A DNA stretch of 64,000 nucleotides from Cerrena zonata (lineage: Eukaryota > Basidiomycota > Agaricomycetes > Polyporales > Cerrenaceae), in assembly GCA_038087015.1 (NCBI GenBank), contig JASBNA010000066.1, forward strand, positions 62,001-126,000. The letters run 5' to 3'. This document shows, piece by piece, positions 52,403-63,044 of the stretch. The translations under genes were made by a program, and so were the position numbers. Below the pieces are notes generated by a model. The model was not told the DNA's origin and did no database searches. It saw nothing but the letters and a program-made list of their open reading frames with translations. Numbering within the stretch: position 1 is the stretch's first letter; the number at the start of each line of letters is the position of its first letter.

Positions 52403-54234
52403 ATGTCGGAGTATATTGGGTCTAAAGTGGCCATTCCAGGAACTCGTGGTTATGGGACATTGAAGTATTATGGACCAATAGAAGGGAAACAAGGTCTTTT
52501 CGCTGGTATTGAATTAACTGGACCAATTGCTGCTTCAAGAGGTAAAAATAATGGATCAGTTAATGGGATTCAGTATTTTGATGTTATTCAACCAATGTCG
52601 GGGCTTTTCCTACCAATTGATCGATTAAAACAAGCCAATCCGCAAATTGGAGGATCCAGTGGTTCGAATGGGTTACGTAATAGTCTATCGTCAACATCAT
52701 CATTAAACAAGAAAAGATTAAGTAGCGATAGTATACCTGATTCACCAGCAAGTGAAAATATAATAAGTCCATCCCCAAATAAAGTGAATCCAAGGGTTAG
52801 ACTGGGATCATTCAAAGATTATCATATAGTCCAACTCAACAATCAATAAATATTCAAAAAAGAGATCTGAGATATACTAATTCACCAATATCATCGCCAC
52901 AATTAAATACTTCATCATTACCTCAAAATGCACCATTACCAACTGAAATCATGGATATTAAGAAATTACAAAAAGAATATAATGATTTAAAGTTAAAATA
53001 TGATATAAATGAACGAGAAATGAATGAAAAAATGGAAATATTAAATGAATTGAGAATTACAGTTAATGATTTACAACCTTTATTAGAAGAATACGAGATT
53101 GATATTTCAGAAAAGGATAAAAAATTATCAAGACAAAAATCAGAATTTGAAAGAGCTCGTGAAGAATGGAGATCTAGTATTCAATTATTAGTTAATACCC
53201 ATGAAGAAACTGAAATTTTATACGATCAAAAATTTAGAGAATTAAGAGAATATATTGAAAGACTTTTAAAGAAAAAGATGATATATCAAATAATAATCAA
53301 ATAACCACTCCAACTTCAAATTCATCATCAAAAAAAATTTATCATGGAGATGATCATGAATCAGAAATTGAAAGATTAAATTTAGTTATTCATGATTTAA
53401 ATCTGGAACATCATTTATTAGAGAAAAATTACACTGCTAAAATACAAAGTTTGGAATTACAAATTCTTGATTATAAAGAAAAATTATCTAAAACTCAAGA
53501 TGACTTAGATGAATTTTCAAAATCAAATTATCATCAATTTACCAAATCAGTTGATAACGGTGAAAACTCTGAAAAAATTGAAGAGTTAGAATATCAAATT
53601 GATTTATTAAAACAAGATAAAGCTTCTTTTGAATTCACAATTACTGATTTACAAAAAAAATTAAAACAGAAAGATTTAATCATAACTGAATTAGAAATTA
53701 AATTAGATAGTTCAAATGATAAAGAAAATGTTAAAGAATTATCAAATGATTTAAATTCTTTAAAATTATCTGATTCAAATGATGAAGTTATTAAACTTAA
53801 TCATAAAATTGATGATTTAAATCACCAATTAGAAATTAGACCTACTTTTGAAGAACTCTCCGATTTACAAAAGTCTTTGGATGAATTAGATACTCTACAT
53901 GAAAATCAGTTAAATACCAAAGTCAACTCAAATAAATTCTTTATCAGAATCAAATAAAGATTTGGAAAATCAGTTAAATGATTTCAAACAAAAAAATATA
54001 GAATTGGAAGATAAAATAAAAACTTTACAACAATTGAATCAACCTTCTCTGAATCAATCTTCTCTGATTCAATTGGAGTCGGAGAATATTGCCCCTAATA
54101 GTCTGGATGGTTTACCAATTTATAAACCAGTTGCCCCCATTGATCCAAGTGCCGGTAAAGATGATTGGTGTGGATTATGTGAAAGAGATGGTCACAGTAG
54201 TATTAATTGTCCTTATGAAAATGACGTTTTCTAA
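52403..54234 (+). CDS. BIK1: CAP-Gly microtubule plus-end protein Bik1 (three frameshifts)
   Basis: The N-terminal CAP-Gly domain (VAIPGTRGYGTLKYYGPIEG, GKNNGSVNGIQYF) binds tubulin and EB1 tails. A Ser-rich linker, a long coiled coil (MDIKKLQKEYNDLKLKYD onward) and a C-terminal zinc knuckle (WCGLCERDGHSSINCP) follow, the CLIP-170/Bik1 layout. Four frames join if one A is added at 52814-52816, one A is added at 53272-53276 and one A is removed at 53934-53936. Corrected length is 610 residues. Bik1 acts in spindle positioning with Kar9, Kip2 and dynein. ATG 52403 is the first methionine of the domain. It is convergent with the next gene. Confidence 0.9.
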
Positions 54235-54271
54235 CCTTTTTTCTTTCTTTCTACTATTATTTTAATACACC

Positions 54272-56425
54272 TTATTTCGTTAAATGATCCTTTTCCCGTA
54301 TTGATGCTATTTCGTTGGTGACAAAATTATTTTGAGTATCAGCCCATGCAATATAATTAAGATCGGGGTAATTTTCATCTTGTAAATTATCTAGCCTCAA
54401 AGACATCAAGTTTTCAATTAATTCATCATTATCCCTACTTGAATGATATAATGATAAGGTGATAATCATTTCTTCTAAAATATAAGCATAATTTTTAGCG
54501 AAAAGTACTTTATTTATATGCAATTTGAAAAATAATAAACCAATCTTTAAGTATTCCATATATCGTACATCTAAATCTTCAATTAAACAAATTCCCAAGA
54601 CTGAACATGCATAGAGAGCAGTTTTGAAATAAATATTTCGTTCCAATTTTCTATATTTTTGTTTGGAATCTGAACAAATTATTGCAATTATCATTGAAAC
54701 ACAACTAGTTACAGCAGCGTTTTTAAATTCACCAACAAATTCACAAGGTATACTATTTCTTATTTCTGGGGTAAATTGACAAGTTCTTTCGTACATCAAT
54801 AAAGGTCGACTTAATATAAAAATTGCATATATGTGAACCGAATTTAAATGAAGACACGCATAACGATGTTTAATTTCATCTTCTGAATCCCCGGAAGATG
54901 AATTTTCAACCTTTAAATCTGGAGGGAGATTTGCATACCATTCTTTTAATTCTACGGCAAGGGTTTTAAATGTTGATACTTTGACTTCCGAATTGCTGTA
55001 CACTGTTTTGTCTATTTTAGTTGCAATTCTTAATAATTGCGTTCGGTAAAAATAAACTTTTGATCTGAAAAGATGATCTTTGTCGGGGTTTGTAATGTAA
55101 TTAAATCTTCCAGTACTATCAAATTTAATAGTTTTAGCAAACCTTGAAATTTCATATTGTTGATTTGTAGGGGTAAATTCATCACAATCTTCATTCAAAA
55201 ACAATGCTGGTTTACCAGCAGTTATAGCAGTCAGTTTATTATAATAATACAATGTTCTGAATAAATTCACAAGATGATCATAGTTTGGATGATCAATTGA
55301 AAGTTTATGAATATTCAATTTTTCACCACTCTTGATTGCATTCTCCACGAAAAACCAAGCTGTTTTAAACTTGTTTGTATAGATGTAAAACAAAGCTTGG
55401 AAGAAATTGAAATAAATTAGCCAATAATCATCCTGATCTTTTATTGTTGTATTAAGCTTCACAGCACTTTTGAAATAGTTTACTGCTTGACCACAGATGA
55501 ATTTGCCGGCATCGTGGCTATGAACAAGGGTTGAGATGGCCAAAATAAAGTAAAGAAGGACTCTTGTTTTAACTTGATTTGAGTTCAGAAATAATTCATC
55601 AATTTCTCGACGGAAATCATCTTCATCGAAAAGATACGCTTGCCAATGAACATAAATGACAAATGTATTAAAGGCTTGAATGCAAATGTGTTTCTCCGGA
55701 ATTGTTTCTAGAAACTCAATGGTTGGTTCAATAACGATATCGTTAATAGGATCAAACTCTACCGAGTCAAATTTAGTAATTCCGATGATATTTCTAAAGA
55801 TAAATTTGGTTTCTTGTACCACTGATTCACAATTTGCAAAACCCAGATATATGAGTTTATTATTGTCAATTGAGAAAAAACATTCGCTTGACCCACGGTA
55901 TGATCCTCCAGAACTGGGGGGGGGGGGTGTGATTAAAAGATCACTAAGGGGAGAATCAGTCTTTGAATGAGCTCTCAGAAGAGCATTCATTATATCATTC
56001 ATATTCGGTGGACCATTTTGACCGGAATCCTTCATAAATGATACCAACTCAATATTCAACTGTTTAAAAATATCCTCAATTGATGGTAAAACAGTAACAT
56101 TACCATCTGAATCAGAAATTGCTCGAGATACATCAATACATTCAATTTTTTTACCATCAGCCCCCGGATTTAGTCTTTTAGATTTAGCGCCTCTGGAACT
56201 TCTTAAATCACCAATTGTAAAGGTACAATTAAGATTTCTTTCCATACATCGGGGACAAACTGCTCTTCCAGTACACTAAAAAATTAGTTAGTATATCAAT
56301 TCGATCTAAAATGAGATTGACTTGAATTGCCATACCCTGACTTTTCTTTTCCTACAAGGGTCACAAGCTCGGGTCACTTTTGTTCTTCTGGCTGGAGGAA
56401 ACGACGAAAGATGGAAAATAGACAT
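54272..56425 (-). CDS. Zn2Cys6 transcription factor (two exons)
   Basis: Exon 1 is 56336-56425 (30 codons) and exon 2 is 54272-56275, giving 697 residues. The splice rebuilds a complete binuclear zinc cluster: TRACDPCRKRKVR joined to CTGRAVCPRCMERNLNC, with spacing C-x2-C-x6-C-x5-C-x2-C-x6-C. A middle-homology domain follows (for example YFNFFQALFYIYTNKFKTAWFFVE, LNSVHIYAIFILSRPLLMYERT). It should bind CGG-type sites; target genes are unknown. A run of 12 G (plus strand, 55916-55927) encodes the PPPP of ITPPPPSSGG and is likely to mutate or be misread. The frame beginning at the downstream methionine would lack half the zinc cluster. Confidence 0.88.
56276..56335 (-). other. Intron of the Zn2Cys6 gene (60 nt)
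   Basis: Minus strand: GTATGG at the 5' end, TACTAAC branch point, T-rich tract and TAG. It splits the zinc cluster just before its third Cys, in phase 0. Confidence 0.92.
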
Positions 56426-57379
56426 TGTAGTCCAATTGATAAAATATGGATATAAAAAATTGTAAAATGGCGTATCACCGACATAAGTACTTCGAAAAGC
56501 TCATACCAAAAGACACTGTATATAATCTCTCCTTCAAACTAAATCCGACCTGACCTATTGATCTAGTCAGGTAACAATTGCTTAATTACACTATAATTTT
56601 CCTTCCGTTTTCTGCATTCAATCCCCTTACAACAACAATCATTTTTTATTTCACGTCACTCCCTTGGTGTAGGAACTTACGTTGGCTTTGGTGATTGGCA
56701 GTAGGAGTTATACCGTGGGGGGACTTCCGGTCAAAGACAGAACCGACTATTGTCAACTTCCGTTCAATTGCTGAAAAAAAAAAAAATAAAATAAAACAGT
56801 GAACCAACTGTTGAGGCAGCTTCATGAATAAAGAGGGTTATACTAGTATCTTTTTCAGAAGTTCAATTAGCGGACATAAGTCCATGCTGCTGGAAACAAG
56901 CTCTCAAACCTATCACGAACCACCGCGGACTAGTTTCTCCAGCCAAGGCTGGCATCCGAATGCTTCAACTTGACAAATTTCATGTCTTCAACGGGGTGGT
57001 GGAACTAGATTCCGGATTGGTATTTCCCTGGGGTGGAAGTTTGCATGAACCAGACGGTTTCATCTCATAAACTCCAAATTGGCTTTTAAAAGAAAAAGGT
57101 TATTTTGAAGTGAAAGTTGCGAAATCCTTTAGTAATGCTTTACACATGGAGCGAAGCTGCAAAACCATTTTTTTTTTTCTTGATAGAAGCAGGTTTACTT
57201 ATATATTCGCTAACTTCATTTTAAGTACGTCTGGCTCAGTGGCATATCCTCTGGCTGTCGTTCACAGACGAAGTCTTTATATTAATCAGCATTTCTCAAT
57301 CGAAACCCAGCGAAAAAAAAAAAAAAGAAAAAAGAAGAAAGTGACTGCCGGAGCTAGCCCAAAGAGGAAGTGAGGTGTG

Positions 57380-57421
57380 GACGTTACCGGGCTTACCGGT
57401 TTAAGTAAGTCCGGAAACGTC
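57380..57421. promoter_or_regulatory. 42-bp imperfect palindrome with CCGG motifs
   Basis: Two 17-bp arms (GACGTTACCGGGCTTAC and GTAAGTCCGGAAACGTC) are inverted with 15 of 17 positions paired, around an 8-bp loop. CCGG occurs three times (57387, 57396, 57411). It lies about 145-185 bp upstream of the reductase ATG. Binding by a dimeric factor is inference. Confidence 0.6.
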
Positions 57422-57494
57422 AAAGTCGGACAATAGCAAACAGAAAAAGAAAGAAGAAAAGTCGGCCGAAATCCGAGCGATGGCCTTGGTTGGG

Positions 57495-57502
57495 TATAAA
57501 TA
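57495..57502 (+). promoter_or_regulatory. TATA box of the GRE2-like gene
   Basis: TATAAATA lies 61 bp upstream of the ATG at 57563, in line with a stress-inducible TATA promoter. Confidence 0.65.
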
Positions 57503-57562
57503 TCAGCTTGCACTCCTTAGAGAGAGAAATTTATGAAGTAACCACTATAATATCAATTGAAG

Positions 57563-58564
57563 ATGTCTACTACTGTTTTTGTCCTGGGAGCTACTGGTTA
57601 TATTGCTTTGCACACCGTTAAAGACCTTATTAACAAAGGTTACTCTGTTGTTGGTTCAGTCAGATCTGAAGCCAAAGGGGATAAATTGGTTAAGCAATTG
57701 GGTGAAAAATTCAGTTATGAAGTTGTTCCAGATATTGCTGTTAAAGGTGCTTTTGATGAAGCATTGAAAAAACACCCGGAAGTTAGTGTCTTTTTGCACA
57801 CTGCATCTCCATTCCACTTTAACGTTACTGATATTGAAAAACAACTTTTAACCCCGGCCATTGAAGGTACCACCAATGCATTGAAAGCTATTAAAGCATA
57901 CGGACCTCAAATTAAGAGAGTTGTTGTTACTTCTTCTTACGCTGCCATTGGTTCTGCCGAAGCCGATGTCGACACTTCTCTTACTATTAGTGAAGAAACC
58001 TGGAACCCAGTTACTTGGGAAAAAGCTTTAGAAAATCCAATTTTGGGTTACTACGGTTCTAAGACTTTTGCCGAAAAAGCTGCTTGGGATTTCTACAAGA
58101 ACGAAAAACCAAACTTCATTCTCAGCACGGTTAATCCAGTCTACGTTTTCGGTCCTCAAGCCTTTGATGAAGACGTCCGTGGTACTTTGAATACTTCTGC
58201 AGAAATCATTAACGGTTTATTGAAATTAAATAAATCCGACTCAGTTCCTCCATATAAAGGTTTGTACATTGACGTTAGAGACGTTTCTAAAGCTCACATT
58301 GTTGCTTTTGAGTCTGACGCTGCTAAAGAAGAAAGATTGCTTTTAAGTGACGACAGATTTTCTTCTCAACAATTATTAGATATCTTACATTCTAAATTCC
58401 CTGAATATGCTGATCGTTTGCCTATTGGTAATCCAGGTGAAGGTGCTTCTACTGGTGCTAAAGTTGTTAACGATAAGACAAGAAAAATTTTGGGTTTTGA
58501 CTTCATTAATTTGGAAGGTACCACCGTTGACACCCTTAAACAAATTATTGAAGCTAACAAATAG
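57563..58564 (+). CDS. GRE2: NADPH-dependent aldehyde/ketone reductase (Gre2-like)
   Basis: This 333-residue extended short-chain dehydrogenase has VFVLGATGYIALHTVKDLI (NADPH-binding GxxGxxA), VRSEAKGDKL (2'-phosphate contact), VVVTSSYAAIG and the catalytic YGSKTFAEKAAW (YxxxK). Yeast Gre2 homologues reduce methylglyoxal, isovaleraldehyde and other carbonyls in the cytosol and are induced by stress. CTG yeasts have several paralogues (Grp2 and others), so orthology is open. ATG 57563 is used; the two codons before it start with TTG. Confidence 0.9.
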   Translation: MSTTVFVLGATGYIALHTVKDLINKGYSVVGSVRSEAKGDKLVKQLGEKFSYEVVPDIAVKGAFDEALKKHPEVSVFLHTASPFHFNVTDIEKQLLTPAIEGTTNALKAIKAYGPQIKRVVVTSSYAAIGSAEADVDTSLTISEETWNPVTWEKALENPILGYYGSKTFAEKAAWDFYKNEKPNFILSTVNPVYVFGPQAFDEDVRGTLNTSAEIINGLLKLNKSDSVPPYKGLYIDVRDVSKAHIVAFESDAAKEERLLLSDDRFSSQQLLDILHSKFPEYADRLPIGNPGEGASTGAKVVNDKTRKILGFDFINLEGTTVDTLKQIIEANK

Positions 58565-59061
58565 ATTTTTACTTAGATTGATGCAATGATATAATGTTCT
58601 TTTAAACTTTAGAGTTGTAGATTCTTTTAAGCTATTCCGTTGTGCTTGCATAAAACAATAGAAAGTATAGCATGCAGCAAAGTTTATCTCATTTGATAGC
58701 TAAAACGACTACGGATATCTCTCTATACCGGGATTCAGAGGATTACTTTATTCACGGTGCTTGCTCCCTGCATACCGAGGAATATTCAGCAATTTGCTGG
58801 AGAATTGAGAGAAATCGGACAAAAATATACCTAGCAATACTCGAATCTTACAAAACGCTCTTATAATATTATGTATTCTGTATTACAAAGGGATAAATCA
58901 ATTAATTACAAACTTTCTCTAAAAAAAAATAGACAGAGCAAAATTTTCTTTGAAAGGAATTATTATTCTGACAAAAAAACAAAAATGAAAGATTTGTACT
59001 TTAATTGATCACAGCCTTCGTTAATGAAAATATCAATCAAGAATTAAAAATAGGAAATAGT
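58565..59061. other. Intergenic between two convergent genes
   Basis: 3' flanks of the reductase and the ATPase. A 64-codon plus-strand frame from ATG 58672 has no recognisable domain and lies between convergent stops. I do not support it as a gene. Confidence 0.5.
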
Positions 59062-62000
59062 TTAAACATCCATGGTATTGGATTTTGAAAATGTTGAGTA
59101 CTCTTTGAAAGGGTCATTTTCAGTTGATCCAATATGTGGATTAGAAGTGAATTTACGAAGGTAGATTCTCTTAAACCATTTCCAGCCTTCACAACCGATG
59201 AAAAACAACACGGTAAATCCAATTGCAACCCCCCATTCATATCCAATAGGGTTATGCAAAAATACGATATCGTTAATTACTGGTATGTATACAACGGGGA
59301 AAACTGAACAGAATGCAGCTATAACTGACCAAAACAAGAACTGGTTTTCCCATAAATCACCAGCTAATTGGCTATACCATGGTTTTTCCAGTTCTGGTCT
59401 CATTCTGAAGAAGGAAAAACGAATATGGAGACATTCCCAAGATAATAAAAGGGCACACCAGGTAAATGCAGCAAAGGCACCAGAACGTCCTTGGAAAACT
59501 AAGTCACAACTAGATCCTGAAGAGCCATTACAATTGGTACCTAATTCGCCGTTTCCCTTTCCAAAAATAATTGTCACAAAACAAATTAAACAACAACATG
59601 CCATCCAGAAACCATAAGCAAACATATCAATAATTAATTCAGTAGTGAAGATAGAGCTGGTAGGTGGAACATCAAGAAGATCTGAACTAGCCTTTTCTTG
59701 ACCCAACCCCATAGCTGGGAAACAAGAAGTTACTACGATAATCCATAATACTTCAACAGGAGATAATGGAAATACAGAAAATCCTTCATGATCTTTAAAT
59801 GCTAACCCGATAATTAGGTATAATGCTTGGGCAACATTTTCTGCTAAAAGTTGCAAAACAAACTTTTGAATATTGGCAGACATTCTTCGACCTTCTTCAA
59901 TAGCGTTTAAAATAGAAGCAAAATTATCATCAGTTAAAACAATATCTGAAGCGTCTTTAGCGACATCAGAACCATTTAATCCCATAGCAATACCAACATC
60001 AGCTTTCTTCAAAGATGGTGAATCATTCACACCATCACCAGTCATTGCTACGAATCTCTTACGGCGATGTAATGCTTCGATAACCCTAACCTTAGTTTGA
60101 GGAGCACAACGAGCAACAACCAAAGGTAAAATAGGAAGAGCATCGATTTGTTCATCAGTTAAAGAATCAAATTCATTAGCTGTTATACACATGGCAGCAA
60201 TAACATCATCACCATAATGATAGAGATTTCGAGGTAATATACCAACTTCTTGAGCAATGGCACGAGCAGTTCCCAACATATCACCAGTCAACATATGAAC
60301 ATTGATACCAGCACGGTGACATAGTTTAACTGAATGTGCTGTTTCGGGTCTTGGAGGATCATAAATACCAATTAAACCAATGAAAATAAGATTAGATTCA
60401 ATTTCATCACGGCTCTGGGTATTTTCTTTATCCATATTACATTCTCTTTGAGCAAAAGCCAAAACCCTCAAACCTTCAATAGATAAAGCATTCATACTAG
60501 CTTCAATTAATTCCTTATCAGTCTCAGTAAGAGGAACCAATTCGGTTTGACTTGAAGGTCCATTAACACCATACCAATATTTACAAATACTCAAGACTCT
60601 TTCAACGGCCCCCTTGGTATAAACGGTAGCAGTTGAAGAATTCTTTTTTGCATAAATGGCAGACATTTTTTTAGTAGAGGAATCGAATGGAAATTCGTTG
60701 ATATGCTCCAAAGATTCATCTTCAATCAAATTAGATCTGGTATAATTCAATCTAGTAGTGAAAACATTGATAGCAATCTCAGTAGCATCACCATGAGCTT
60801 CCCAAACTCGTTCGCTTGAATCTTCTTTTGTAACTTGGTTAATAGTAGAAATGTTTGCCAATGTTGCAGTGGTAAGCCAATTCTTGAAACGAGATGGTTC
60901 AGGAGAAGGTAATTTAGTAGTAAAATCAAATTCTTCATCACTTTCTTTTATGTAATGAGGAGAATTTTTATTATACGATAAATCACCAACTGTTGGATTG
61001 AAAACTTCATTAGAGTTTGAAACAGCATAAGTTCCAAGTCCAGGAATCCAAAGTTTTTTAGCAATCATTTTACCCATGGTTAGAGTACCAGTTTTATCCG
61101 AGCAAATATCATCCACGCTACCTAAAGATTCTAATGAATCCAATTTTCTGACAATTACATTTCTTTTAACCATAACTTGAGCACCTATAGCCATAGTAAT
61201 AGTCAAAACAACAATTAAAGAAGAAGGAATCATAGATAAGGCAACACAAATGGCATAAATAGCAACTTGTTTATTAACATCCATTTTTTGAGTAGACATA
61301 ACAACAATAGCAAAAACAACGGCGATCCAAAATAAAATAATGGCTAACCAAGACATTTTCTTTTGCAATGGAGTACCAACGTTAGTACCTAAAACATTTC
61401 CAATCACATTAAGAAACGATTTCCAAACGGCCATGAAGAAACTAGTATTTTCATCTGGTTTAACGAAATACTTTATCATCGTGAGATTTTAAAGAATCAG
61501 CAATTTTACCAACTTCAGTCGAAATACCGGTTCTAACAACAATCCCAGAAGCACGACCTTTAGAAACAATCGAGGAAGAGTAAGCCATATTTAAACGATC
61601 ACCAACAGGAACTGGAACAGAAGTATCAAAGTAACATTCTTTATGATTTTTAGCAACTGGTAAAGATTCACCAGTTAATAACGCTTCATCAGTTTCCAAA
61701 TTCATGGAGTCAACAATTCTAATATCAGCAGGGACAGTATCACCAACTTTAATATGAATAATATCACCAGGAATAACATCTTCAGCATTAATAACCGCTT
61801 CTTCACCATTTCTCAAAACTCTAGCAGTTGGAGAACTTAAGGAGCGTAAAGATCCCATAGTTTTCTCTGCTTGAAATTCTTGAATAAAACCAACAAAGAT
61901 ATTAATGAAAACAACAAAAGCAATAACACCTCCTGAAATCCAATCCTTAATAGCCAAAGCAATAACCATGGAGATAATTAAAACCAAAATCATTGCATTG

Positions 62001-62284
62001 AAGACTTGATGGGCAAAAATGGCCACAACAGAAATCTTCTGTTCTTTCCCTAAATTATTAGCACCATATTTGTTACGAATGTCTCCAATTTGATCATTGG
62101 TTAACCCATTATCTAAATTAGTTTTATATGCTTCGGCAACATCTTGAATAGAGCAACGATACGGTTCTTCATAGGCATCAGCTCTTACATACTTCGATTC
62201 TTGACCGCCTTGAACTTCAACTTCATCACTAACATAAGGCACATCTTGTTCTGATTGCCGAGATACCGAGCTAGAAGACTTTAT
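59062..62284 (-). CDS. ENA1: ENA-type Na+/K+ P-type ATPase (one frameshift, no clear AUG)
   Basis: This type IID P-ATPase exports Na+ (and K+ or Li+) at the plasma membrane. It has the actuator TGESLPVAKN, the phosphorylation site CSDKTGTLTMGKM, the hinge MTGDGVNDSPSLKKADVGIAMG and VFPLSPVEVLWIIVVTSCFP. One extra A at 61472-61474 splits it into 62242-61460 and 61479-59062; corrected length is about 1073 aa (S. cerevisiae Ena1 1091). No in-frame ATG precedes the conserved N-terminus. The frame opens after a TAG at 62294-62296, and an ATA at 62284 sits where a start codon is expected. I place the start there provisionally. Confidence 0.9.
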
Positions 62285-62296
62285 TTTGAAAACCTA

Positions 62297-62830
62297 GCGA
62301 AAAACTTTTGAAAAAGAAAAAAGAGAACCACGAGTAAATCAATAAGGAATTGATCTTAAATATGTTATCGTGGCCACAAAAGTCAACAGCAAACCTTTGC
62401 AAAACGTGAAACGATCAAAATTTGCAGTAATCACTAAGAAATTTTGAAAAAAAAAAAAAATGAAACAGAAAACGACCCGGCTGGAACCGTTTAGCCTTTT
62501 ATAATTTTCCAGTCGATGTAGCAAAAAAAAAAGCTTTTTTTTTTGGTGATGATGCGGCAAAGCCTTTTTTTGTGCATTTTTTTAATTTTTTTTTCCTCTT
62601 TTCGTAGGACGAAAGAGATAAGCCGGAATCTTTCAAGATAAGACCACTAGGTAGAGTTCATTACAAGTAAGCAGTTGGTGGTGGTTATTGTAGGCTCAGA
62701 AGAGATGGAGGAGGATCTTGTTGGAGATCGAGACGACCACGGCATCGAGACTTACTTGGCAAAAACTGAATGAAAACTAATATTTACAATATTAGCACGG
62801 ACCTACAGGTTAATGAGTGAAGAACTAGTA
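62297..62830. other. ENA promoter region
   Basis: AT-rich with several A/T runs (about 62447, 62522, 62535, 62577). I see no gene and no confident site. Confidence 0.5.
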
Positions 62831-63040
62831 ATAAATAAATAACCAAGTAAAATAAATAACTAAGTAAATAAATAACTAAGTAAATAAATAACTAAGTAAA
62901 TAAATAACTAAGTAAATAAATAACTAAGTAAATAAATAACTAAGTAAATAAATAACTAAGTAAATAAATAACTAAGTAAATAAATAACTAAGTAAATAAA
63001 TAACTAAGTAAATAAATAACTAAGTAAATAAATAACTAAA
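62831..63040. repeat. 16-bp minisatellite abutting the MYG1 stop
   Basis: About 13 copies of TAAATAAATAACTAAG in head-to-tail order. All but the outermost copies are essentially identical. The array ends 4 bp from the MYG1 stop codon, so it forms the start of its 3' UTR. Confidence 0.97.
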
Positions 63041-63044
63041 TAAT

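Larger units (their letters stand above)
56426..57562. other. Long promoter region of the reductase gene
   Basis: 1137 bp between divergent genes. I see no gene in it. It has an A14 run near 57313, a long imperfect palindrome (57380-57421) and a TATA box (57495-57502). Confidence 0.6.

Noticed and set aside
58672..58866. 64-codon frame between convergent genes
   Set aside because: No recognisable motif and no promoter signal. It cannot be excluded, but nothing supports it.
15324..62284. Genome-wide programmed +1 or -1 frameshifting
   Set aside because: Shifts occur in both directions, lack a common slippery site and sit mainly in homopolymers; highly expressed intact genes lie nearby.
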